NCBI GenBank assembly: GCA_040756995.1
Contig: JBFLYK010000101.1
Location: 1 to 5,507 of the forward strand
From: BP-133 sp040756995
GTDB lineage: Bacteria; Actinomycetota; Acidimicrobiia; IMCC26256; BP-133
Direction: 5' to 3'
DNA length: 5,507 nucleotides
Both the position numbers and the translations under genes were made by a program. Below, in pieces: positions 1-4,911 of the stretch. The notes below the pieces were generated by a model that saw only the letters and a list, made by a program, of their open reading frames with translations, was not told the DNA's origin and searched no databases. Within the stretch, counting starts at the first letter, position 1. Every line of letters starts with the position of its first letter.

Positions 1-336
1 CTGGCCGCGGCGGCGGGGGCGGCGGCCTACGTCGCCGTGTTCGTGCTCCTCGGTGCGCTCACCCGGCGGGCCGTGGTGTGGTCACTGGGCTTCGTCATCC
101 TCGGCGAGCGGCTGCTCGGCACCGCCCTGTCGGGCATCGCCCAGTGGTCGCCCGGCTGGGAGGCGAGGGCCGTCTATGCCCAGCTCGGCCCGAGCGCCGC
201 CGAGCACCTCCATCGCAGCGGCATTCCGGAAGGGGGCGGCGCCGTCGTCCGCCTCCTGCTCATCGCCGCCGTCGCCCTGACCGTCGCCGCCCTCCGGCTC
301 GGCCGGCTCCGGCTCACCGGCCCCTCCGGCGACTGA
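1..336 (+). CDS. C-terminal part of a multi-pass membrane protein, probably an ABC-2 type transporter permease
   Basis: The frame is open from the left edge and ends at TGA 334-336, so only the last 111 residues are present. Three hydrophobic stretches are visible: about residues 1-20 (Ala-rich, then VAVFVLLGAL), 24-47 (AVVWSLGFVILGERLLGTAL) and 81-100 (AVVRLLLIAAVALTVAALRL), followed by a short basic tail. Between the last two lies a roughly 33-residue polar loop with SPGWEARAVYAQLGPSAAEHL. This pattern resembles the end of ABC-2 type export permeases of actinobacteria, which work with a separate ATPase; the ATPase would be expected upstream, outside the window. No catalytic motif is available to prove the family, so another polytopic membrane protein remains possible. 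It converges on the DUF4230-like gene with 8 bp between the two stop codons. Confidence 0.6.
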   Translation: MAAAAGAAAYVAVFVLLGALTRRAVVWSLGFVILGERLLGTALSGIAQWSPGWEARAVYAQLGPSAAEHLHRSGIPEGGGAVVRLLLIAAVALTVAALRLGRLRLTGPSGD

Positions 337-345
337 GCGGCGCTC
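335..345. repeat. 11-bp odd palindrome between two convergent stop codons
   Basis: GAGCG (335-339) and CGCTC (341-345) are perfect inverted arms around one central G. They span the end of the permease stop (334-336) and reach the stop of the minus-strand gene (345-347). A second pair, CCGGCC (317-322) and GGCCGG (348-353), brackets it. Together they could fold in the transcripts of both strands, but there is no T-tract on either side, so a terminator function is only a possibility. Confidence 0.35.
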
Positions 346-1076
346 TAGGCCGGGTTCTCGAGGTAGTTGACCTCGACCTTGTCGAAGCCGAGGGCGCCCA
401 GCAGGCGGGTGAGCATTTCCTTGGTGTTCTCATCCGCCTTGGCGATCAGCGCCGACTCGTCGGCCGCCGCCCGCAGCTTGGGCTCGGCCGCGGCGTAGAG
501 GGTCTGCTCTCCCGTCGGGCTGTCGGTGAAGACCGAGCCGAGCCGGTCGAGGAGCCCCCGGTCGCGGTCGACGACGCGGCTGGCGGCGGTGTCGACGACG
601 GGCTTGCCCAGTTGGGCGTGGGGCAGCGTGATCGTGACCGACCGGTCGGGATTGACCCTGACCGACTCGGCGCCCAGGCCGGAGAAGTCGACGGTGGCGT
701 CGACCGAGCCCTGGGCCAGGAACAGCGTCCGCTCCCCCTTGAGGAAGGACGGGAGGTACTTGGCGTCCTCCTCGATGTCGATCATCACCTGGTAGTTGCC
801 GGTGGCCGCCCGGTACTCGTCGAGGTCCTCCAGCGCCTTGAGGACGGCGGGGCCGGTCCGGTCGACCTCCTCCGTCTTGAACGGGTTGCCCCAGTCGGGG
901 AGCAGATCGCCGAGGTTGTGAAGGCCCGTCCAGCCGAGGAGGACGGCGACGATGATGGCCGCCACCCGGACGGTGCCGCCCACGATGCCGCGCCGGGGCC
1001 GGGGCGGGCGGGGTGGAGCGGCCCACTCGTTGGCCCGGTAGGTCACAGATTCCCGTTCGGGGGTGAGAACCGGCAT
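345..1076 (-). CDS. DUF4230-like single-pass membrane protein
   Basis: This encodes 243 residues. I chose ATG 1074-1076 because AAGGA (1083-1087 on the plus strand, read in reverse) lies 6 nt upstream; the next in-frame ATG (1127) adds 17 residues and has no such site. The N-terminus (1-30) is cytoplasmic in style, with Pro/Arg-rich PPRPPRPRRG directly before a membrane helix at about 31-52 (IVGGTVRVAAIIVAVLLGWT). The remaining 190 residues are soluble and resemble DUF4230: the segment with LDEYRAATGNYQVMIDIEED near 85-104, a hydrophobic AQGSVDATVDFSGL strand near 121-134, and the SVTITLPHAQLGKPVVD strand near 146-162. Late helices at about 196-230 end in a LGFDKVEVNY strand. The molecular function of DUF4230 is unknown. 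It follows the LCP gene on the same strand after 79 bp, so the two are probably co-transcribed. Confidence 0.8.
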   Translation of the reverse strand: MPVLTPERESVTYRANEWAAPPRPPRPRRGIVGGTVRVAAIIVAVLLGWTGLHNLGDLLPDWGNPFKTEEVDRTGPAVLKALEDLDEYRAATGNYQVMIDIEEDAKYLPSFLKGERTLFLAQGSVDATVDFSGLGAESVRVNPDRSVTITLPHAQLGKPVVDTAASRVVDRDRGLLDRLGSVFTDSPTGEQTLYAAAEPKLRAAADESALIAKADENTKEMLTRLLGALGFDKVEVNYLENPA

Positions 1077-1080
1077 GGCA

Positions 1081-1087
1081 CTTCCTT
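1081..1087 (-). promoter_or_regulatory. Ribosome binding site of the DUF4230-like gene
   Basis: On the minus strand this reads AAGGAAG. The AAGGA core is 6 nt from ATG 1076. It decides between this start and the longer reading frame opening at 1127. Confidence 0.7.
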
Positions 1088-1155
1088 TCGCGGCGCGCCC
1101 CTGAGGCCCGAGCGGCCAGTGTGGCATCGATTCTGACCGGCCGAAACCACGCCGG

Positions 1156-2565
1156 TTACTCCTCGGGCAACAAGGTGACCGAAGTGTCCGGATCCTCCGT
1201 GGTCGACGTCGTCGATTCGGGCGATGCGGTCGTGGCGGTCGTCGACGACGAAGACGACGAGGACGACGAGGACGACGACGTCGCCGTCCTCGGAGACTTC
1301 GACGTCCGGCCCGGGGTGGTCGTGCTCGACGAGGACGAGGACGAGGACGGTGTCGCCGGCTCCGCCTGGGCCGTACCGATCACGGCGTCGGGCCGCAGAT
1401 CCTCGAACCACTTGGCCGCCTCGGTGGTGAGGAACACCACCGACTGGCGGGCGGCGAAGCCGAGTCGCCCGGGGGCGACGACGTTCTTGATCCGCCCGGG
1501 GTCGAGCCGGCGGGCCAGGGCGCCGAGCTGGGGCAGCTTGTTCAGCGGCACGTCGAGCTTGGTGTGCTTGAGCAGCACCGAGATCCAGCGGGCGACTCCG
1601 CCGTCGTCGGCCACCTCGGCCCGCATCTTGGCCAGGGCCGACAGCATGATCAGCCCCTGGTGCTCGGAGCGGCTCAGGTCACCCTGCTCGACGTCGGTCC
1701 GGTTGCGGGCGAAGGCCAGCGCCTGGCCGCCGGTCATGTGGTGCCAGCCCCGCTGGAACCGGGCGCCCGAGTTCCGGTCGTTCATGCGCCGGTCGACGAG
1801 GACGTCGACGCCGCCCAGCTCGTCGACCATCGACATCAGCCCCCGGAACCCGGTGATCACGTAGTAGTCGATGGGCAGGCCGGTCAGGCGCTGGACCGTC
1901 TTCGACAGGAGGTTCGGCCCCCCGAGGGCCAGGGCGTTGTTGATCTTGCCCCGGCCGTGACCGGGGATCTCGACCCAGCTGTCGCGGGGGAAACCGAGGA
2001 GGGTGCCCTGGCCGGTCTCCGGGTTGACGCACAGGAGGTGGAGGGAGTCGGCCCGGGTCTTGAGCATGTCCTCCCCCGGACGGGCGTCGGAGCCGGCCAC
2101 GAGGATGAAGACGAGGCCCTCGGGCACCTCGTGCTCCGTGGTGAACGGGATGGGCGGCGCCCAGGGCTTCCCGTTGGGGGCGGCCAGGGCGGAGCTGGCC
2201 GGGGGTTCGGCCGCGCCCCCGCCGAACGGGGCGGGGTCGACGAACACGTCGCCGGCGCCGGGCGGCGGGGCCTGCTCCTCCTCGGGCGCCGAGGTGATCA
2301 CCTTCGGCCCGGAGGTGGCGGTGCCGGCATTGTCGGGGACCCCGACGACCATGGCCGGGCCCTCCCCCTTGCCGACGCCGCCCGGAGTACAGGCGGCGAC
2401 GCCCAGGCCGGCCAAAGCCATGGCGCCGGCGGTCAGACCGGCCAGGATGCGTTGCGAGAAGACGATGACGGCTCTCCCTCCCAGCGTTCGCCGTGTCCGC
2501 GAAGGGTAGTCAACACAATCCGGTCTCCGGGTGCAGGCGCCCCGGGGAACATTTCCCGAAAGCAT
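1156..2565 (-). CDS. LytR-CpsA-Psr (LCP) family lipoprotein with Ser/Thr-rich C-terminal tail
   Basis: The 469-residue frame starts at the only upstream canonical codon, ATG 2565. Translation more likely begins near 2464-2469 (residues 33-34), where codons become GC-ending and a Shine-Dalgarno stretch sits just upstream. From there a lipoprotein signal is clear: FSQR, hydrophobic ILAGLTAGAMALAGLG, then lipobox VAAC with Cys59. Residues 60-145 are a Pro/Gly/Ala-rich spacer. The LCP domain covers about 150-400. It shows GSDAR (Asp160), KTRADS (Arg171, Asp173), LGFPRD (Arg194, Asp195), GKINNAL, FARNR (Arg287, Arg289) and GDLSRSEHQ (Asp296, Arg299), matching the polyprenyl-phosphate-binding residues of the family. 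LCP enzymes transfer glycopolymers from lipid carriers to the cell wall, outside the membrane. A lipid anchor instead of the more common N-terminal helix is notable. The tail (about 407-469) is rich in Ser and Thr, with runs of 8 and 12 serines. Stop TAA is at 1156-1158. Confidence 0.9.
   Translation of the reverse strand: MLSGNVPRGACTRRPDCVDYPSRTRRTLGGRAVIVFSQRILAGLTAGAMALAGLGVAACTPGGVGKGEGPAMVVGVPDNAGTATSGPKVITSAPEEEQAPPPGAGDVFVDPAPFGGGAAEPPASSALAAPNGKPWAPPIPFTTEHEVPEGLVFILVAGSDARPGEDMLKTRADSLHLLCVNPETGQGTLLGFPRDSWVEIPGHGRGKINNALALGGPNLLSKTVQRLTGLPIDYYVITGFRGLMSMVDELGGVDVLVDRRMNDRNSGARFQRGWHHMTGGQALAFARNRTDVEQGDLSRSEHQGLIMLSALAKMRAEVADDGGVARWISVLLKHTKLDVPLNKLPQLGALARRLDPGRIKNVVAPGRLGFAARQSVVFLTTEAAKWFEDLRPDAVIGTAQAEPATPSSSSSSSSTTTPGRTSKSPRTATSSSSSSSSSSSSTTATTASPESTTSTTEDPDTSVTLLPEE
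1243..1278 (-). repeat. Run of 12 serine codons in the LCP tail
   Basis: Residues 430-441 of the LCP protein are all Ser, encoded by nine TCG, two TCC and one TCT codon. The plus strand appears as repeated gacga/ggacga units and gives a false acidic Asp/Glu run in the opposite frame. The trinucleotide repetition makes in-frame length change by slippage plausible. Confidence 0.8.
1324..1347 (-). repeat. Run of 8 serine codons, alternating TCC and TCG
   Basis: Residues 407-414 of the LCP protein. Read on the minus strand the codons are TCC-TCG three times, then TCG and AGC, so the DNA is a perfect hexanucleotide repeat of three units plus a degenerate end. It marks the start of the low-complexity tail right after the LCP domain. 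Confidence 0.8.
2473..2481 (-). promoter_or_regulatory. Shine-Dalgarno-like site before the LCP coding sequence, without a normal start codon
   Basis: The minus strand reads GGAGGGAGA here. It is followed by GCC and then GTC (2467-2469), ATC (2464-2466), GTC (2461-2463). No ATG, GTG or TTG is in frame between this site and Met49 (2421). The spacing would suit initiation at GTC 2469 (about 4 nt from GGGAG) or ATC 2466 (about 7 nt). Confidence 0.5.
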
Positions 2566-2578
2566 TTCCCCGAGAAAG
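2543..2578. promoter_or_regulatory. Repeat cluster in the divergent LCP/sigma control region, possible operator
   Basis: The octamer CATTTCCC occurs at 2550-2557 and again at 2563-2570, a 13-bp step, and both copies are followed by GA..AAG, giving a near-tandem duplication. Superimposed are inverted repeats: GGGAA (2545-2549) with TTCCC (2553-2557) around CAT, and CGGGGAA (2543-2549) with TTCCCCG (2566-2572). The patch is less GC-rich than its surroundings and lies between the two divergent coding regions, as expected for a protein-binding site. No regulator can be named from sequence alone. Confidence 0.45.
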
Positions 2579-2581
2579 TTT

Positions 2582-2606
2582 CACGGAAGGAACCAGCCAC
2601 TCCGTG
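2582..2606. promoter_or_regulatory. Inverted repeat enclosing a GGAACC ECF -35-like hexamer
   Basis: CACGGA (2582-2587) and TCCGTG (2601-2606) are perfect 6-bp arms around a 13-bp centre that contains GGAACC (2589-2594). GGAAC is the usual -35 core of ECF sigma promoters. CGTC (2607-2610) follows after only 12 bp, shorter than the usual 15-17, so autoregulation by the adjacent sigma factor is suggested but not shown. Confidence 0.3.
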
Positions 2607-2630
2607 CGTCCAACCCGCCGTGAACGACGA

Positions 2631-2644
2631 ACGGACCCGTCCGT
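2631..2644. repeat. 14-bp palindrome over the sigma factor start codon
   Basis: ACGGAC (2631-2636), CC, GTCCGT (2639-2644) is a perfect inverted repeat that includes the first two bases of GTG 2643. It repeats the ACGGA/TCCGT pair seen at 2583-2605. It could be a binding site or a small start-codon hairpin; no clear ribosome binding site stands before this start. Confidence 0.45.
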
Positions 2645-3248
2645 GACCGCCGCCACCACCAACCCGCCCACGCGGGCCGGCGAGGTCGCGCCCGGTGTCC
2701 TGGCCCGGGCCCGGGCCGGCGACCAGCGGGCCTTCACCGAGCTCGTCCGCCACTACGACCACCGGCTGCGGGCCCTCGCCTACCGCCTGCTGGGCGACCG
2801 GGCGGCCATGGACGACGCCCTCCAGGAGGCCTACGTGAAAGCCTTCCGGGCCCTCCCCGGCTTCCGGGAGGACGCCGCCCTCGGCACCTGGCTCTACCAG
2901 ATCACCTACCGGGCCTGCGTCGACCTGCAGCGCCGGGAGGGCCGCCACGAAGCCGCGCCGCTCGAAGAAGCCGGCCGCGGCGGTCTCGCCGGGCGCGGTG
3001 GCGTCGCCCGGCACGGTGGCGTCGCCGCCGACCCCGCCTCTACCGCCGCCTCCCGGACCGACCTCCAGCGGGCCCTGGCCGGCCTGCCGGTCGACCAGCG
3101 GGCCGCCGTCCTGCTGGTCGACGCCGAGGGCCTCGACTACGACGCCGCCGCCTCCGTCCTCGGCGTGGCCCCGGGGACGATCGCCTCCCGCCTGTCCCGG
3201 GCCCGGGCCGCCCTGCGGGCGGCACTGGCCGAAGGAGAGACCCGATGA
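2643..3248 (+). CDS. ECF-type (group 4) RNA polymerase sigma factor
   Basis: This encodes 201 residues, normal for an ECF sigma factor. The frame is open further upstream, but codons before 2643 often end in A or T (CGT, CCA, GAA, CGA) while those after it are nearly all GC-ending, so I place the start at GTG 2643; GTG 2604, 11 nt after AAGGAA, is the alternative. Region 2 spans about 29-98, with AFTELVRHYDHRLRALAYRLLGD, the core-binding DALQEAYVKAFRAL and GTWLYQITYRACVD for the -10 element. Region 4 spans about 139-195, with LAGLPVDQRAAVLLVDAEGL and a helix-turn-helix DYDAAASVLGVAPGTIASRLSRAR for the -35 element. The linker (111-128) is made of three 6-residue repeats. The stop overlaps the start of the next gene by 4 bp (ATGA), indicating translational coupling with its probable anti-sigma partner. 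Which promoters it reads is unknown. Confidence 0.9.
   Translation: MTAATTNPPTRAGEVAPGVLARARAGDQRAFTELVRHYDHRLRALAYRLLGDRAAMDDALQEAYVKAFRALPGFREDAALGTWLYQITYRACVDLQRREGRHEAAPLEEAGRGGLAGRGGVARHGGVAADPASTAASRTDLQRALAGLPVDQRAAVLLVDAEGLDYDAAASVLGVAPGTIASRLSRARAALRAALAEGETR
2973..3026 (+). repeat. Three tandem 18-bp units in the sigma factor linker
   Basis: Units at 2973-2990, 2991-3008 and 3009-3026 encode GRGGLA, GRGGVA and RHGGVA. The last two share the identical 13-mer CGGTGGCGTCGCC (2996-3008, 3014-3026). The repeat lies between regions 2 and 4, where length change would keep the frame. Confidence 0.75.
3231..3239 (+). promoter_or_regulatory. Ribosome binding site of the anti-sigma gene, inside the sigma coding sequence
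   Basis: GAAGGAGAG, with the AGGAG core (3233-3237) 7 nt before ATG 3245. It fixes the start of the downstream gene and supports coupled translation across the ATGA overlap. Confidence 0.75.
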
Positions 3249-4783
3249 GCCCCCGACCGCCGCAGGCCGACGAGCCCCGGTCCGACCCGGGCCGCCCCGA
3301 GCGCCCCGACCGCGACGAGCGCCTCGGCTCGGCGCTGTCCGACCTTCCCGTCCCCGACCACGGCCCGACGTTCTGGGCCGACCTCGACCACCGCCTCCAA
3401 GGAGACACCGTGCCGCACACCGAGTCCGCCACCGACGCCGGACCCGACCAACCGACCCTGTCCACTCCGGCCCTGACCACTCCGACCACCGGGCCCGCCG
3501 CCGTCAGCCTCGACGAGCGCCGGGACCGCCGGGCCGCCCGCCGGGGCGGCGGCCGGTTCACCCGCTCGCTCGGCGCCGCCGCGGCCGCCGTGGCCCTCGT
3601 CGTGGCCGCCGCCGGCGCCCTCACCGTCGTCAACCGGGACGACAAGACCGACCGGGAGGTCCGGGCCGCCGACCGCCCCGCCGGCACCGCCCAGCCCGGC
3701 CCGACGACCCCGACCGCCCCCGCCGAGTTCTCCGCCACCTACGACGGCATCGAGGGGTGGGACGGGCCCGACGGCTGCTGCCGCACCTGGCGTCTGACCG
3801 TGGCCCGGGACGGCAGCTTCCGCTGGACCTCCACCGACAGCAGCGACGACATGGCCTATGACGCCACCACCGGCCGTCACGTCGAAATCGTGAGCCGCGG
3901 GCCCGGCACCTCCAAGGAGCGCCCGAACGCCTTCATCGCCACCGGCGTCCCCGCCGGTGGGCCTGACCAGCGGGTCGCCAAGCCCGATCCGCTCGGCCCG
4001 ATGGCCGACTTCATCACGGCCCTGGCCCGGGCCGGCGACCCCCGCATCGCGTCGACCTCCGTGGCCGGCCGGCCCGCCTGGCACTACGACGGCCCGACGG
4101 TCCAGGACCGCCTCGGCGGTGAGGGAGCCCCGAACTACGCCATCGCCGACGTCGACCAGGCCACGGGCGCCATCCTCGACATGACGATCCGGGTCGACGA
4201 GACGGTCATCACCCGGTTCACCGCCTCGGACATCACCACCAGCGACCAGATCGACCGGGCCCGGTACCGGCTGGACCCCCCGTCCGGCGCCAACGTGCAG
4301 AACCTCCCGATCGGCTTCGCCGTCCGATCCCTGGACGACGCGGCCGCCGAGGTTCCCTATGACCTGCTGGTCCCCGGCCACGTTCCCGACGGTTTCACGC
4401 TCGACTGGGCGCCGAGCTCCGTGACGGTCAACGGCGAAGTCGCCAGCCCCACCGGCCCCGAGGGCGGGAACCCGCCGACCACGCCGGTCGTGTCGATGAC
4501 GTGGCGCAAGGGCGCCGGGGAATTCACCGTCAGCCTGCGGCCCACCGGCGGCCAGCCGTGGGACGACCCCTTCGGCGCCGAGGGGATGGTGCCCGACAAG
4601 CAGCCCGTCCGCCTGGAGCTGCCCGGCCGGCCGGCGCTCGAGGGTCAGTTGATCGTCGAGGCCCCGCTGCGGCCGCACCTGTGGGGCATCACCGGCGACG
4701 TCGTGGTGACTGTCTCGGGTGACCTCTCCCGGGCGGAGCTGGAGCAGGTGGCGGGCTCGCTCCGCCCGCATCGGCACGGCTGA
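3245..4783 (+). CDS. Membrane-anchored anti-sigma factor fused to an RseB/LolA-like and DUF4367-like sensor
   Basis: This encodes 512 residues and overlaps the sigma gene by 4 bp, the usual arrangement for an anti-sigma partner. The N-terminus is cytoplasmic and charged; LGSALSDLPVPDHGPTFWADLDHRL (27-51) resembles the short conserved motif of some actinobacterial anti-sigma factors. There is no HxxxCxxC zinc motif. Basic residues ERRDRRAARRGGGR (91-104) precede one membrane helix at about 109-129, so the rest lies outside. Residues 130-160 are a Thr/Pro linker. Residues about 161-345 look like a LolA/RseB-type beta domain (SATYDGIEGW, GSFRWTST, GRPAWHYDG, DQATGAILDMTI). Residues about 368-507 resemble DUF4367 (PYDLLVPGHVPDGFTLDW and the ending GDVVVTVSGDLSRAELEQVAGSL). 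The only cysteines are the adjacent pair 178-179. Probable role: hold the sigma factor until an envelope signal is sensed. Domain names are from pattern memory; the pairing with the sigma factor is firmer. Confidence 0.75.
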   Translation: MSPRPPQADEPRSDPGRPERPDRDERLGSALSDLPVPDHGPTFWADLDHRLQGDTVPHTESATDAGPDQPTLSTPALTTPTTGPAAVSLDERRDRRAARRGGGRFTRSLGAAAAAVALVVAAAGALTVVNRDDKTDREVRAADRPAGTAQPGPTTPTAPAEFSATYDGIEGWDGPDGCCRTWRLTVARDGSFRWTSTDSSDDMAYDATTGRHVEIVSRGPGTSKERPNAFIATGVPAGGPDQRVAKPDPLGPMADFITALARAGDPRIASTSVAGRPAWHYDGPTVQDRLGGEGAPNYAIADVDQATGAILDMTIRVDETVITRFTASDITTSDQIDRARYRLDPPSGANVQNLPIGFAVRSLDDAAAEVPYDLLVPGHVPDGFTLDWAPSSVTVNGEVASPTGPEGGNPPTTPVVSMTWRKGAGEFTVSLRPTGGQPWDDPFGAEGMVPDKQPVRLELPGRPALEGQLIVEAPLRPHLWGITGDVVVTVSGDLSRAELEQVAGSLRPHRHG

Positions 4784-4911
4784 CCGCCCGACGGCCCCGT
4801 CCGACCCCCCGGTAGGCGAACCTTTCGCGGCAATTGGCAGGACTTGTCCCGATCGTGGCGAATCTCCCATCAGGGAGTGTTCGGACGATCGGCGCGGCTG
4901 GGGGGTCACCG
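4784..4911 (+). promoter_or_regulatory. Intergenic leader with nested hairpin upstream of the coiled-coil gene
   Basis: This 128-bp gap has no reading frame of note. A nested inverted repeat fills 4850-4891: CGATCGT (4850-4856) with ACGATCG (4885-4891), CGAA (4859-4862) with TTCG (4880-4883), and CTCCC (4864-4868) with GGGAG (4873-4877) around loop ATCA. Small 1-2 nt mismatches separate the three stems, giving 16 possible pairs. A separate small hairpin, GCGAA (4816-4820) with TTCGC (4824-4828), lies upstream. There is no T-tract after the large hairpin, so it suits a leader structure or palindromic operator better than a terminator. A G6 run (4900-4905), 6 nt before ATG 4912, is the likely ribosome binding site. 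No convincing -10 box was found. Confidence 0.5.

Noticed and set aside
78..1136. 352-residue plus-strand frame across the permease end and the DUF4230-like gene
   Set aside because: It runs through two genes in the wrong frame and strand, has Arg/Gly-rich composition, and lacks a ribosome binding site or domain.
1137..1155. CCGGC/GCCGG inverted repeat just after the LCP stop as a terminator
   Set aside because: The stem is only 5 bp with a 9-nt loop and no T-tract; read-through into the DUF4230-like gene seems more likely.
1121..1864. Acidic Asp/Glu-run protein on the plus strand
   Set aside because: The acidic run is the complement of the serine codons of the LCP tail; no supporting start signal or domain.
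2485..2513. TTGACT on the minus strand as a -35 box for the LCP gene
   Set aside because: The position 17 bp downstream is CGAACG, not a -10 box, and transcription would start at or inside the ribosome binding site.
2589..2610. GGAACC ... CGTC as a full ECF promoter
   Set aside because: The spacer is only 12 bp, below the usual 15-17 bp. Kept only as a possible -35-like element.
2493..2642. Longer sigma factor start at GTG 2493 adding 50 residues
   Set aside because: The stretch has mixed third-codon bases and contains the repeat-rich control region, so it is most likely noncoding.
1564..2646. 360-residue plus-strand frame opposite the LCP gene
   Set aside because: It is a mirror of the LCP coding sequence, whose family motifs are clear on the minus strand; it ends in the intergenic repeats.
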